A DNA stretch of 64,000 nucleotides from CAZBDU01 sp964490725 (GTDB lineage: Bacteria > Spirochaetota > Spirochaetia > SZUA-6 > DRHE01), in contig CAZBDU010000009.1 of NCBI GenBank assembly GCA_964490725.1, forward strand, positions 1 through 64,000, read 5' to 3'. The notes beneath the pieces were generated by a model that made no database searches, had not been told where the DNA came from, and saw only the letters and a list, made by a program, of their open reading frames with translations. Shown here one piece after another: positions 6,873-15,258 of the stretch (position 1 is the first letter of the stretch; each line of letters starts with the position of its first letter). The position numbers were made by a program, and so were the translations under genes.

Positions 6873-8006
6873 ATGCGGGTGCTGCTGGTGATCTACGGCT
6901 CTCTGGACCAGCTGTCGGGGGGCTATCTGTACGACCGGCTGGTGGTGGATCACCTGCGCCGGCAGGGAGTGGAGGTGGACACCCTGGAGTTGGCGCCTCG
7001 CCCCTATCTTCTGGCCTGGACGGCCGGTCTGGGCCGCCGCGAGCGGAGCCTGCTCGCCGGCCGAGGGGGGCACGAGGTGGTGGTGGTGGACGAGCTGGTC
7101 CATCCCTCGGTGGCCCGGGCCGCCGCAGGCAGGCCGCCGGGGGCGCCGCCCCTGGTGATCCTGGTCCATCACCTGCTGAGCTCCGAGGAGCCGTCCTTTC
7201 CCCTTTCGCTCCTGGCGGCGGCCCTGGAGCGGCGGCTCCTGGAGGAATCGGATCTGCTGATCGTCAACAGCCGGACCACGGAGCGGACGGTGCGGCGGCT
7301 GGCGCCCCGCTCACCGCGGGCCGTGGTGTGCCCGCCCGGCTGCGACTACGTGCTCGCCGGCCCGAGCCGCGCGGGCGGCAAAGGCGAGGCAGAGCCCGCG
7401 GGGCCGGGGCGGGAGAGGACCGCCGCCGCGCCGGCGGAGACGGCCGGGCGGAGCGACCCGGCTCCGGTGCGTCTGCTGGTGACGGGCAACGTGATTCCCA
7501 GAAAGGGCTACGACCTGCTGCTGCCGGTCCTGGCCGGGCTCGCGGACCTGTCCTGGCATCTGCGGGTGGTGGGCAACATCGTGGACCGGCGCTACCTGCG
7601 GCGCCTGCAGCGCCTCATCCGGCGGCACGGGCTGCAGCGGCGGGTGGCCTTCGCTGGCGGGCTGGGCCCCGAGGAGCTGCGGCTGGAGTACCGTCAGGCG
7701 GACCTGTTCGTGTTCACCTCCCGCTACGAGGGCTACGGGATCTCAGTGGCCGAGGCCATGCGGGCGGGGTTGCCGGTAGCGGCGTTCCGGTCGGGAGCGG
7801 TGGCGGAGGTGGTGGGAAGCGAAGCCATGCTGGTGCCGGCCGGCGACCTGGAGGCGCTGGGCAGAAGGCTGCGGACCCTGATCGCGGACCCCCGGGAACG
7901 GGCCAGGCTGTCAGCCGCGGCCGGCCGCCGGGCGGAGCGGCTTCCCACCTGGGAACAGACCGGCGCCTGCTTTCTGGCGGCGCTTCGGGAGGCCTCCGTT
8001 GGCTGA
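6873..8006 (+). CDS. Glycosyltransferase family 4
   Basis: 377 residues, GT-B fold. The C-terminal donor domain is clear: GNVIPRKGYDLLLP, then AFAGGLGPEEL, and the retaining-GT E-x7-E motif in YEGYGISVAEAM. The N-terminal half begins MRVLLVIYGSLDQLSGGYLY, the usual acceptor-domain opening. A GGGAGCGGGA stretch precedes the ATG. A Gly/Ala/Pro-rich insertion of about 30 residues lies near residues 165-195. It sits 37 bp after the PTPS-like gene and overlaps the next gene by 8 bp. It probably adds a sugar to the cluster product; donor and acceptor are unknown. Confidence 0.85.
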   Translation: MRVLLVIYGSLDQLSGGYLYDRLVVDHLRRQGVEVDTLELAPRPYLLAWTAGLGRRERSLLAGRGGHEVVVVDELVHPSVARAAAGRPPGAPPLVILVHHLLSSEEPSFPLSLLAAALERRLLEESDLLIVNSRTTERTVRRLAPRSPRAVVCPPGCDYVLAGPSRAGGKGEAEPAGPGRERTAAAPAETAGRSDPAPVRLLVTGNVIPRKGYDLLLPVLAGLADLSWHLRVVGNIVDRRYLRRLQRLIRRHGLQRRVAFAGGLGPEELRLEYRQADLFVFTSRYEGYGISVAEAMRAGLPVAAFRSGAVAEVVGSEAMLVPAGDLEALGRRLRTLIADPRERARLSAAAGRRAERLPTWEQTGACFLAALREASVG

Positions 8007-8964
8007 GGGCGCGGCGTTCCGGGACTACCTGGAGGCCAAGATCCCCCTGGACTCCCGCAGCCTCAACCCGGCCGTCCTGCGCCGCTTCCGCAGCCTGCTG
8101 GAGGCCGCGGAGAGCCCGAGCCTCCTGGACGTGGGAACCGGCACCGCGGCGATGCTGCGGCGGGTGCTGGAGTGGGAGCTGCGGGGAACGGTGCTGCTGT
8201 GCGGCGTGGACAGCGATCCGGAGAACCTGCAGGTCGCCGGCAGCCGCCTGGCGGACCGGCTGGGCCGTCGCCCCTGGACCCCGCAACCGCGGAGCGGGCG
8301 AGAAGCGGCCCCAAGGGCGGTGCTGCGGGCCCGAAGGAGCGGCTGCGCCGTGGCGGTGGAGCTGCGGGAGGAGGACCTGCTGGCCTGGATGGCCGGCGCG
8401 GCGGAGGAGGGCGCCGGCCCCCAGTGGCCGGAGTGGGTGGCGCAGCCCTTTCAGGCGGTGACCGCGCAGGCGTTCATGGACCTGATGCCCCTCGCGGAAG
8501 GGGTGCGCTTCCTGGCCGGGCTGCTTGTCCCCGGGGGGCTTTTCTACTCCTGCCTCAACTACGACGGGCTCACCGTGCTCCTGCCGCCCGCAGCAGGCCC
8601 CTTCGAGGAGGCGCTCCTCCGGCGCTACGACCGTTCCATGGAAGCCCGGAGGGAGGCGGGGCTCGCCACCGGCGGCAGCCGCAGCGGCCGCCGGCTGTTC
8701 GCGGCGCTTCTGCAGGAGGGGTTCGAGCTCCTGGAGGTCGGGGGGGCTGACTGGACGGTGTTCCCCCGGGGCGGCACCTATGCCGGGGGCGACGGGACGG
8801 TGCTGCGGGCCATCCTGGGGATGATCCGGGCGGAAGGGAGGAGGGACGTCCAGGTCGCGGAGGAAGCGCTCCAGCGGTGGTACGGCCAGCGTCTTTCCGA
8901 CCTGGAGAGCGGTCGCCTGGCCCTGGTGGTGCACCATCTGGACATCCTGGCGAGGCGCCCGTGA
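7999..8964 (+). CDS. SAM-dependent methyltransferase (second in cluster)
   Basis: 321 residues. The SAM motif LLDVGTGTAAMLRRVL lies near residues 39-54, and the acidic end of beta-2 is GVDSDPENL. A later LVPGGLFYSCLNYDG is a typical post-catalytic strand. The start is TTG at 7999, inside the glycosyltransferase gene's last codons (8-bp overlap), and the stop overlaps the PhoD-like start as GTGA. It is unrelated in detail to the methyltransferase at 3058-3924, so the pathway probably has two methylations. Substrate unknown. Confidence 0.78.
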   Translation: MAEGAAFRDYLEAKIPLDSRSLNPAVLRRFRSLLEAAESPSLLDVGTGTAAMLRRVLEWELRGTVLLCGVDSDPENLQVAGSRLADRLGRRPWTPQPRSGREAAPRAVLRARRSGCAVAVELREEDLLAWMAGAAEEGAGPQWPEWVAQPFQAVTAQAFMDLMPLAEGVRFLAGLLVPGGLFYSCLNYDGLTVLLPPAAGPFEEALLRRYDRSMEARREAGLATGGSRSGRRLFAALLQEGFELLEVGGADWTVFPRGGTYAGGDGTVLRAILGMIRAEGRRDVQVAEEALQRWYGQRLSDLESGRLALVVHHLDILARRP

Positions 8965-10034
8965 ACGGGCTGGCTCGCGCGGCTTCGGTGCTGGCCCTCA
9001 CACTGGGCTTCTGCTCCCCGGCCGCCGGGGACGCCGCGCCCCAGCGGATCGCCTTCGGTTCCTGTCTCTACCAGGCGCTGCCCCATCCCATCCTCTTCCG
9101 CATCGCCGCAAGCCGACCGGACCTGTTCATCTTCATGGGAGACAACATCTACGCCGACACCCGCTCGGCGGAGGTGATGCGCCGGAAGTACGAGGAGCTC
9201 CGGGCAAGCCCCTCCTTTCGGCGCCTGCTTTCGAGCTGCCCCACTGTGGCCACCTGGGACGACCACGACTACGGAGCCAACGACGCCGGGGAGGACTTCC
9301 CGGCGAAGGAGCAGTCCCGGCGGCTCTTTCTGGACTTCTGGGGTGAGCCGCCGGACTCTCCGCGCCGCCGCCACCCCGGGGTGTACACCTCCTACGAGAT
9401 GGGGCCGCCGGAGCGGCGGGTGCAGGTGCTGCTGCTGGACACCCGCTGGTTTCGCAGCCCTCTCCTGCGGGCCAACCGGCGGGCCAGCAACAGCAAGGGG
9501 CCCTACGTTCCCAACCCCGATCCGCAGGCCACCCTGCTCGGCCGCGAGCAGTGGCGCTGGCTGGAGGGGCAGCTTCGCCGGCCCGCCGCGCTGCGCCTGC
9601 TGGTCTCCAGCATCCAGGTGATCCCGGACACCAGCGGCTGGGAAGCCTGGGCCAACTTTCCGCGGGAGCGCAGCCGCCTGCTTGCGCTCCTGGACCGGCT
9701 GCGCGCCAACGGGGTGATTCTCTTGAGCGGCGACCGCCACTTCGCCGAGATTTCCCGCCTGGCCCGGCGGGGAGCATATCCCCTCTACGAGGTCACCTCC
9801 AGCGCCCTCAACTTCGGCTTTCCGGCGGACGCCCCGAATCCGAATCCCTACCGTGTGGACGGCTACACCCTTCACCCCAACTACGGCACCGTGGAGATCG
9901 ACTGGCAGCAGGGGAGGATCGTCCTGGCGGTGCACGACGCCGCCGGGCAGACGGTCCTGCGGCAGGAGCTGGCTTTAGGGGAGCTGTCCTATCCGCGCCG
10001 GCAGGTACAGAGCCGGCAGGTGCCGCGCCGGTAG
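8961..10034 (+). CDS. Exported PhoD-like metallophosphoesterase
   Basis: 357 residues. A signal peptide of about 23 residues (LALTLGFCSPAAG) is followed directly by the PhoD metal-site series: FGSCLYQ, FMGDNIYAD, TWDDHDYGANDAG and SGDRHFAEIS. These bind Fe/Ca in alkaline phosphatase D and related phosphodiesterases. The GTG at 8961 overlaps the methyltransferase stop as GTGA; a longer reading would lie inside that gene. Being the last gene of the cluster and exported, it may trim a phosphodiester on the cluster product or its precursor lipid. A Cys near the signal-peptide end does not form a standard lipobox. Confidence 0.85.
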   Translation: MNGLARAASVLALTLGFCSPAAGDAAPQRIAFGSCLYQALPHPILFRIAASRPDLFIFMGDNIYADTRSAEVMRRKYEELRASPSFRRLLSSCPTVATWDDHDYGANDAGEDFPAKEQSRRLFLDFWGEPPDSPRRRHPGVYTSYEMGPPERRVQVLLLDTRWFRSPLLRANRRASNSKGPYVPNPDPQATLLGREQWRWLEGQLRRPAALRLLVSSIQVIPDTSGWEAWANFPRERSRLLALLDRLRANGVILLSGDRHFAEISRLARRGAYPLYEVTSSALNFGFPADAPNPNPYRVDGYTLHPNYGTVEIDWQQGRIVLAVHDAAGQTVLRQELALGELSYPRRQVQSRQVPRR

Positions 10035-10047
10035 GCGCGCGGGCCGG

Positions 10048-11946
10048 TCAGCCGTCCAGAATGCGCCGAATCCGGCGCAGCAGCGTCTCGGTGTTGTAGG
10101 GCTTGGTGAGAAACTCGGTCCCGTCCTCGTCCCGGGTGCAGGGATGAGCGGAGTACCCGGACACGAACAGGACCTTCAGCGCGGCGTTGCGCTGCCTCAG
10201 CCGGCAGGCAAGCTGGCGGCCGCTGATCCCCGGCAGCACTATGTCCGTCACCAGCAGGTCCGCCCCCGCCGCCAGCTTCTCCCACTGTTCGAGAACTTCG
10301 CCGCCGGTGGCCGCCGTTCGCACCGTATATCCCTGCTTTTCCAGCACGGTCCGGGTGAAGCTGCGCACGCTGTGCTCGTCTTCCACCAGCAGGATCACCT
10401 CGCGCTCGCCGGTCCGCCGTGAGGGCTCCGGCTGCGAGGGCTCCGGCTCCGGGGCCGGGTCAAGCTGCTCCGGAAAGTAGATCGTCACGGTGGTGCCCGC
10501 CCCAGGCTGGCTCTCCAGGAACACGTAGCCGTCGTTCTGCTTCACGATCCCGTAGACCGTGGACAGCCCCAGCCCGGTGCCCTTGCCCAGCGCCTTGGTG
10601 GTGAAGAAGGGCTCGAAGACGTGCTCAAGCACCTCGCTGCTCATTCCGCTTCCGGTGTCGGTGACGCTGAGGCGCACATACCGGCCGGGCTTCACCATGT
10701 AGTGCTCGCGGGTGAACTCCCGGTCCAGCCTCACCGCGTCGGTGGCGATCTCCAGCCGGCCGCCGCCGGGCATGGCGTCCCGGGCGTTCACCGCCAGATT
10801 GAGGAGGATCTGCTCGACGTTGCCGGGATCGGCGAAAGCCCGCAGCGGGCCGCCGGTGCTGCGCACCTCAAGCTCGATATGCTCGCCGATCAGCCGCCGC
10901 AGCATTCCGGCCACGCCGGTCACCACGGCGTTGAGCTCCAGGGCTCGGGGCTGGACGATCTGGCTGCGGCTGAAGGCCAGAAGCTGCCGGGTCAGCGCGG
11001 CGGCCCGGGCCGTGGCGTTCTTGATCTCCCCCACCTCCTCGCGGTGCGAATCCTGCCCGTCCATTCCCGAAAGCAGCAGCTCGCAGTAGCCGCCGATCAC
11101 GGTCAGAAGGTTGTTGAAATCGTGGGCCACGCCTCCAGCGAGCCGGCCCACGGCCTCCATCTTCTGCGCCTGGAGAAGCTGCTGCTCCAGCCTCTTGCGC
11201 TCGGTGATGTCGATGCCGATGCTGAGGATCTCCTCCAGGCGCCCATGCCGGTAGATCGGCCTGTTCGCCCAGGCCACCCAGATGCGCCGGCCGTCCTTGC
11301 CGACGTTCTCGTTTTCGTTGTGCTGGTAGTCCTCCGGGGCGGAGGTGATGGCCTGGATGAGGGCAACCAGATCGCGGCCGGTGGACTCGGTCCTGGCCAC
11401 GATCGTGCCCAGGACCGGCTTTCCCACCAGCTCCTCCTGCGTGAAGCCCAGCAGGCGCTGCCCGTATTCGTTGATGAAGGTGATGCGCCCTTCGGGATTC
11501 CATCTCAGGATGATGCTGTTGGTGTTCTGTACCAGATACTCGTACTTCTGCTCGCTGGCCTCCAGCCTGCTTGCCACCCGCCGGTACTGGGTGATGTCGC
11601 GGAAGCTGAACACGCGGCCCGCCACCCGGTCCTGCAGCATCAGCGGCGCCGAGAAGCGCTCCACGATCCGCCCGTCGCGGAACGCCAGCACGTCCGTGCG
11701 CTCCCGTTCGTCGGTGTACAGCCGCTCGGTGCTCTTCAGGAAGGTCTGCGGGTCCCGCAGGAGCCCGCTGGCGTGGGCTCGCACCCCCCCGATCTCCGCG
11801 GCCTGCAACAGCTGCGGGGGAACCTGCCACATCTGCACGAAGCGCCGGTTGTAGAGCAGGATTCGGCCGTCCCCGCCCACCACCAGCACTCCGTCGGCCG
11901 TGGCCTCCAGGGAAGCGTTCAGAAGGTCGTGCGCTGAGATCTCCAT
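10048..11946 (-). CDS. Hybrid sensor histidine kinase with two PAS domains and a receiver
   Basis: 632 residues, without transmembrane segments and so cytoplasmic. Order: PAS (about 1-115, GVLVVGGDGRILLYNRRF), second PAS (about 130-255, ending in a PAC-like stretch), HisKA with H-box GVAHDFNNLLTVIGGY, HATPase (NLAVNARDAMPGGG, DTGSGMS, GKGTGLGLS), and a C-terminal receiver (LLVEDEHSVR, phospho-Asp in LLVTDIVLPGISG, LFVSGYS). The AHDFNN H-box is typical of kinases that often lack a separate DNA-binding partner. It is the last gene of an operon with adenosine deaminase and an NlpC/P60-like lipoprotein, two bases after the latter. Confidence 0.92.
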   Translation of the reverse strand: MEISAHDLLNASLEATADGVLVVGGDGRILLYNRRFVQMWQVPPQLLQAAEIGGVRAHASGLLRDPQTFLKSTERLYTDERERTDVLAFRDGRIVERFSAPLMLQDRVAGRVFSFRDITQYRRVASRLEASEQKYEYLVQNTNSIILRWNPEGRITFINEYGQRLLGFTQEELVGKPVLGTIVARTESTGRDLVALIQAITSAPEDYQHNENENVGKDGRRIWVAWANRPIYRHGRLEEILSIGIDITERKRLEQQLLQAQKMEAVGRLAGGVAHDFNNLLTVIGGYCELLLSGMDGQDSHREEVGEIKNATARAAALTRQLLAFSRSQIVQPRALELNAVVTGVAGMLRRLIGEHIELEVRSTGGPLRAFADPGNVEQILLNLAVNARDAMPGGGRLEIATDAVRLDREFTREHYMVKPGRYVRLSVTDTGSGMSSEVLEHVFEPFFTTKALGKGTGLGLSTVYGIVKQNDGYVFLESQPGAGTTVTIYFPEQLDPAPEPEPSQPEPSRRTGEREVILLVEDEHSVRSFTRTVLEKQGYTVRTAATGGEVLEQWEKLAAGADLLVTDIVLPGISGRQLACRLRQRNAALKVLFVSGYSAHPCTRDEDGTEFLTKPYNTETLLRRIRRILDG

Positions 11947-11948
11947 GA

Positions 11949-12668
11949 TCAGAACAGGTATCCCATGCCGAAGGCCCTGTAGAGGTGACTGGCCAGCCAG
12001 CGGGGCGGGTGAGGCCTTCCGGGCACCCGCATGCGTATGGGCGAGTTCACGACTCGCGCTCCCCCGAGGTTGCGGTCCCGGTATACCTGCGGACGGCGCA
12101 GGTTCATCCGTTCGATCACAATGCCCCGCCGGTAGTTGAGATGAACGTACTCGATGTCTCCCTCCCGCGACACGCTCACCACCATGCCCACGTGGGTGAG
12201 GGGATCATTCCACCGGCCGTCGTTGTTGCGATCGTAGGTGTTGTCCCAGAAGATGATGTCTCCCGGCACCGGCTCCAGGGTATCGTAGATCAGGGCGGCC
12301 ACCTCCAGGCTGCGGTACAGTCGCTCCACGCCGCCGCCGCGGTACCGGGGGAAATTCCGGCTCAGGTCTAGGCCGGCGTAGTAGTAGATGGCCAGCACGG
12401 CGCCGGTGCAGTCCATGTTGAACCGCCGCCCCCGAACCACCAGCTCCCGGCGCCCCAGGGCCCAGCGGGCACCCTCGAGGAGCTGCGCCTGGCGGCCGGC
12501 CACCTCGGCGCTCCGCTGCCGCGGGACCGCCGCCGGTACCGCCCGGACCCCCGCCGACAGGGGAGAGCGGAAGGTGCCGGCGGCGGGCAGGACCGTCTCG
12601 CAGGAGGCCGCCGCCAGAAGAGCCGTGGCGGCGAAGAGCGTGCGTGCGGCAAGGGGGCCGGCTCTCAT
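11949..12668 (-). CDS. NlpC/P60-like cell-wall hydrolase lipoprotein
   Basis: 239 residues. A lipoprotein signal ends LLAAASC. The catalytic Cys is in FNMDCTGAVLAIYYYAG, and the His-bearing strand is THVGMVVSV after PGDIIFWDNTY. This Cys/His arrangement is that of the NlpC/P60-CHAP superfamily of peptidoglycan amidases and peptidases. The usual third polar residue cannot be placed with certainty. It lies one base after the adenosine deaminase gene and two bases before the kinase. It probably acts in the periplasm on wall peptides; assignment is by motif only. Confidence 0.68.
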   Translation of the reverse strand: MRAGPLAARTLFAATALLAAASCETVLPAAGTFRSPLSAGVRAVPAAVPRQRSAEVAGRQAQLLEGARWALGRRELVVRGRRFNMDCTGAVLAIYYYAGLDLSRNFPRYRGGGVERLYRSLEVAALIYDTLEPVPGDIIFWDNTYDRNNDGRWNDPLTHVGMVVSVSREGDIEYVHLNYRRGIVIERMNLRRPQVYRDRNLGGARVVNSPIRMRVPGRPHPPRWLASHLYRAFGMGYLF

Positions 12669-12669
12669 G

Positions 12670-13701
12670 TCAGTTCCGCAGGTGGCGGCTGAGCACGTAG
12701 CGCTTGAGCTCCTCCGGGAGGAAGGACCAGCGCGCCGCGGCGCGGTTGATGGCCAGCAGCTCCCCGGCCTCCATCCGGAAGACCCGGGAGCAGATCTCGT
12801 ACTCGTGGACCAGGTCGATACCGAACAGCTGGGGGTCGTCGGAGTTGATGCTCACCGGGATCCCCGAGCGGTGCAGCCCGGGCAGGGGGTGCTCTTCCAG
12901 GGTGGCGACGGAGCGGGTGAGCAAGTTGGAGGTGGGGCAGAGCTCCAGCATGACCTCCCGCCGGCGAACCTCTTCCTGGGCCCGCCGGTTGCCCCAGATG
13001 CGGATGCCGTGCCCCAGGCGCTGCGGGCCGAAGAGCCTCAGGCTGGCGAGCACGCAGGAGGCGTCGGTGTTCTCCCCGCTATGCACCGTGATGCCCAGGC
13101 CCGCCTGCCGGGCCTGTTCGACCAGCGGCACCAGCGGCTCCATGTCCACGCCCAGCTCCTCTGCGGCCAGGTCGAACCCGCAGATGCGGTCGGCCCCGCG
13201 GTGGCCGCTTCGAGCGTAGCGGATCAGGTCCCGGGTGGCCCGCTGGTTGGCCTCGATCGCGAAGGTGCGGGGCAGGATGCCGATCAGCCCCACCTGCACC
13301 GGGTATTGCTCCATGCCTTCCGAAACGCCGTCCAGCACCGCCTCGATGATCTCGTCGTTCTCCAGGAGCTTTCCTGCGGCCATGAAGGCAGGCGCGAAGC
13401 GCAGCTCCAGCAGAACCACCCCGTCGCGGTGGGCGTCCTCCACGTTTTCCCGGGCCACCCTGCGAATGGCCTCGTAGGAGCACAGGACTTTCTGCACCGC
13501 GGCGAAGCGCTCCAGCACCTCGGGCAGTCCGGCCAGGGGGGTGGTGATGGTGACCTTCTCGCGCAGCTCCGCCAGGTTTGCCGCCTCCAGGTCCAGGTTG
13601 TGCGAACGGGCGATTTCCAGCATCGTGGCGGGGCGAACGCTTCCGTCCAGATGCCTGTGCAGCTCCACCTTCGGCAGGCTTCGCAGTGCGTTCCTGTCCA
13701 T
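12670..13701 (-). CDS. add: Adenosine deaminase
   Basis: 343 residues, normal length. It deaminates adenosine and deoxyadenosine to inosine. Zinc ligands appear in KVELHRHLDGSV; further active-site segments are GITVHSGEN, RLGHGIR, LELCPTSNLLT and PVSINSDDP. The ATG at 13701 directly precedes the conserved N-terminus; readings upstream to 13998 have no family support and would overlap the opposite gene. It heads an operon with the NlpC-like lipoprotein and the hybrid kinase, an unusual company. The promoter lies only a few bases upstream, leaving a very short leader. Confidence 0.94.
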   Translation of the reverse strand: MDRNALRSLPKVELHRHLDGSVRPATMLEIARSHNLDLEAANLAELREKVTITTPLAGLPEVLERFAAVQKVLCSYEAIRRVARENVEDAHRDGVVLLELRFAPAFMAAGKLLENDEIIEAVLDGVSEGMEQYPVQVGLIGILPRTFAIEANQRATRDLIRYARSGHRGADRICGFDLAAEELGVDMEPLVPLVEQARQAGLGITVHSGENTDASCVLASLRLFGPQRLGHGIRIWGNRRAQEEVRRREVMLELCPTSNLLTRSVATLEEHPLPGLHRSGIPVSINSDDPQLFGIDLVHEYEICSRVFRMEAGELLAINRAAARWSFLPEELKRYVLSRHLRN

Positions 13702-13713
13702 GACTAGACAGAT

Positions 13714-13742
13714 ATGATAGATCAGGTGCACCCGGTTCGCAA
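13714..13742 (-). promoter_or_regulatory. Promoter of the add operon
   Basis: On the minus strand TTGCGA (13742-13737), 17 bp, then TATCAT (13719-13714). Twelve bases separate the -10 box from the ATG, so the mRNA leader should be about five bases and no ribosome site can fit. Confidence 0.45.
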
Positions 13743-13764
13743 CCGCGGCAGCGATCTTCTGCGG

Positions 13765-13794
13765 TTGCGGATTCCGGCCCTTCTGCGGTACCTT
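13765..13794 (+). promoter_or_regulatory. Promoter of the 13801 gene, leaderless type
   Basis: TTGCGG (13765-13770), 18 bp and TACCTT (13789-13794). Only six bases lie between the -10 box and the ATG at 13801, the geometry of a leaderless transcript. Confidence 0.42.
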
Positions 13795-13800
13795 CAGTGC

Positions 13801-14055
13801 ATGCACCTTACGACCCGGCTCGTCGTCTATCCGGAGGGCGAGTCCCAGGAGATAGAGCACCCTCTCAGGGTGAACCAGCTGGTGGATCTCAACGGGAACC
13901 CGCTGGGCCCTGCGCAGATCCACGCCAGGATGATCGTCTACCGGGTCTACAAGATTTCCACCCGCTCGCTGCGGGGGGAGGACATCACCCACTACCATCT
14001 GGAGCTGGTGTGGCGGGACGAGCTGGAATCGATCGCCCGGGAGGGCGGTCCATGA
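13801..14055 (+). CDS. Small conserved-looking hypothetical protein
   Basis: 84 residues, family not recognised. It begins MHLTTRLVVYPEGESQEIEH and looks like an all-beta/alpha soluble protein without signal peptide or membrane segment. The start at 13801 is chosen because a -10-like box sits six bases upstream and because the extra residues in a longer reading would overlap the add promoter. It is followed after 49 bp by the FAH-family gene and probably opens that operon. Confidence 0.6.
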   Translation: MHLTTRLVVYPEGESQEIEHPLRVNQLVDLNGNPLGPAQIHARMIVYRVYKISTRSLRGEDITHYHLELVWRDELESIAREGGP

Positions 14056-14104
14056 GCCGCCCCCGCCGCCCTCGCCGGCAGCCGCTCCATCCCGGGGAGG
14101 CCCC

Positions 14105-14815
14105 GTGTCGTTGACCCTGCCCGTATACCGCAGCCGGGAACCCTACGCGGTGAGTCCCAGCAAGATCATCTGCCTGGGATTCAACTATCGCGAACACATC
14201 GCCGAGGGGAAGGTCGACGGGTTCGGCAAAGAGGAGCCCGCAGAGCCGGTTCTCTTCCCCAAGACCCCGAACGTGCTGGTGGGTCCGGGCGAGCCCATCG
14301 TGATCCCCGCCTTCCTCCGGGACTACCACTTCGAGGAGCCGCGGGTGGAGCACGAGGCGGAGCTCGCCTTGATCGTGGGCAGCCGCTGCCGCAACGTCCC
14401 TGAGGAGGAGGCCTACCGGTACGTGTTCGGCTTCACCTGCATGAACGACGTAAGCCAGCGCAACCTGCAGTCCGGGGACAAGTCCGGCTGGTTCCGCGGC
14501 AAGTCCCTGGACACCTTCGGGCCCATCGGGCCGCGGGTGGTCCGCACCGCGGACATCGGCGATCCCCAGGAGCTGGACGTCGAGTGCCGGGTGAACGGCC
14601 GGGTCGTTCAGAGCTCCAACACGCGGCACATGATCTTTTCGATACCCGCCATCGTGGCGTTCGTGTCGCGGAACTTCACCCTCCTGCCGGGCGACCTCAT
14701 CCTCACCGGCACCCCTTCAGGGGTGAGCCCCCTGCGGCACGGAGACCTGGTGGAGGTGACGGTGGAGCGGATCGGCTCCCTGCGAAACCCCGTGGTGGAG
14801 GAGGGCAGACCGTGA
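14105..14815 (+). CDS. Fumarylacetoacetate hydrolase-family protein
   Basis: 236 residues, the size of the single-domain bacterial FAH group (YcgM/HpcE-type hydrolases, isomerases or decarboxylases, acylpyruvases). The metal-site Glu pair is in VEHEAELALIVG, and other family marks are ICLGFNYREH, FTCMNDVSQRNLQ, KSLDTFGPIGP and LILTGTPSGV. GTG start preceded by GGGGAGG. Its stop overlaps the thioesterase start as GTGA. The substrate is probably an acylpyruvate- or 2-oxo acid-like compound; not resolvable from sequence. Confidence 0.9.
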   Translation: MSLTLPVYRSREPYAVSPSKIICLGFNYREHIAEGKVDGFGKEEPAEPVLFPKTPNVLVGPGEPIVIPAFLRDYHFEEPRVEHEAELALIVGSRCRNVPEEEAYRYVFGFTCMNDVSQRNLQSGDKSGWFRGKSLDTFGPIGPRVVRTADIGDPQELDVECRVNGRVVQSSNTRHMIFSIPAIVAFVSRNFTLLPGDLILTGTPSGVSPLRHGDLVEVTVERIGSLRNPVVEEGRP

Positions 14816-15255
14816 GCGGAGCCGGCCGCGGGACCGTGAACGACGATCACTGCTTCTGCTGCGGCCGGGACAACCCGCAGGGGCTGAAGCTGTCCTTCGA
14901 CTATCCCGCCGCCGGCCGGGCGGAGACAGCCTGCACCATCCCCCAGCACTTCACCGGCTGGAAGGAGATCACCCACGGCGGTTTTCTGGCGATGCTTCTC
15001 GACGAGACCATGGCCCACGCCTGCATCTCCTCCGGGCAGTGGGCGGTGACTGCGGAGCTGACGGTGCGCTACCGCACGCCGGTGGCGACGGGCCGGACGA
15101 TCCGCGTGGAGGCCGCCGTCACGCGGAGCAGGGCCCGGATCGTGGAGGCGGAGGGCAGGATCACGGACCCCGAGGGGAAGGTCGTGGCCGAGGCCCAGGC
15201 CCGCTTCCTGAAGAGCCCGGGCGGAGGCGGGAAGCCGCCGGAAATCCGGAGGTGA
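14812..15255 (+). CDS. PaaI-like hotdog-fold thioesterase
   Basis: 147 residues. The N-terminus has a CFCCGRDNPQGLKL stretch, typical of the small hotdog group that begins with a Cys-rich turn. The hotdog helix follows in THGGFLAMLLDETMAHA, and the core strand is TAELTVRYRTPV. Acyl-CoA thioester hydrolysis is the family activity. GTG start overlapping the FAH gene stop. Three bases separate it from the nitroreductase. Confidence 0.83.
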   Translation: MSGAGRGTVNDDHCFCCGRDNPQGLKLSFDYPAAGRAETACTIPQHFTGWKEITHGGFLAMLLDETMAHACISSGQWAVTAELTVRYRTPVATGRTIRVEAAVTRSRARIVEAEGRITDPEGKVVAEAQARFLKSPGGGGKPPEIRR

Positions 15256-15258
15256 GAC

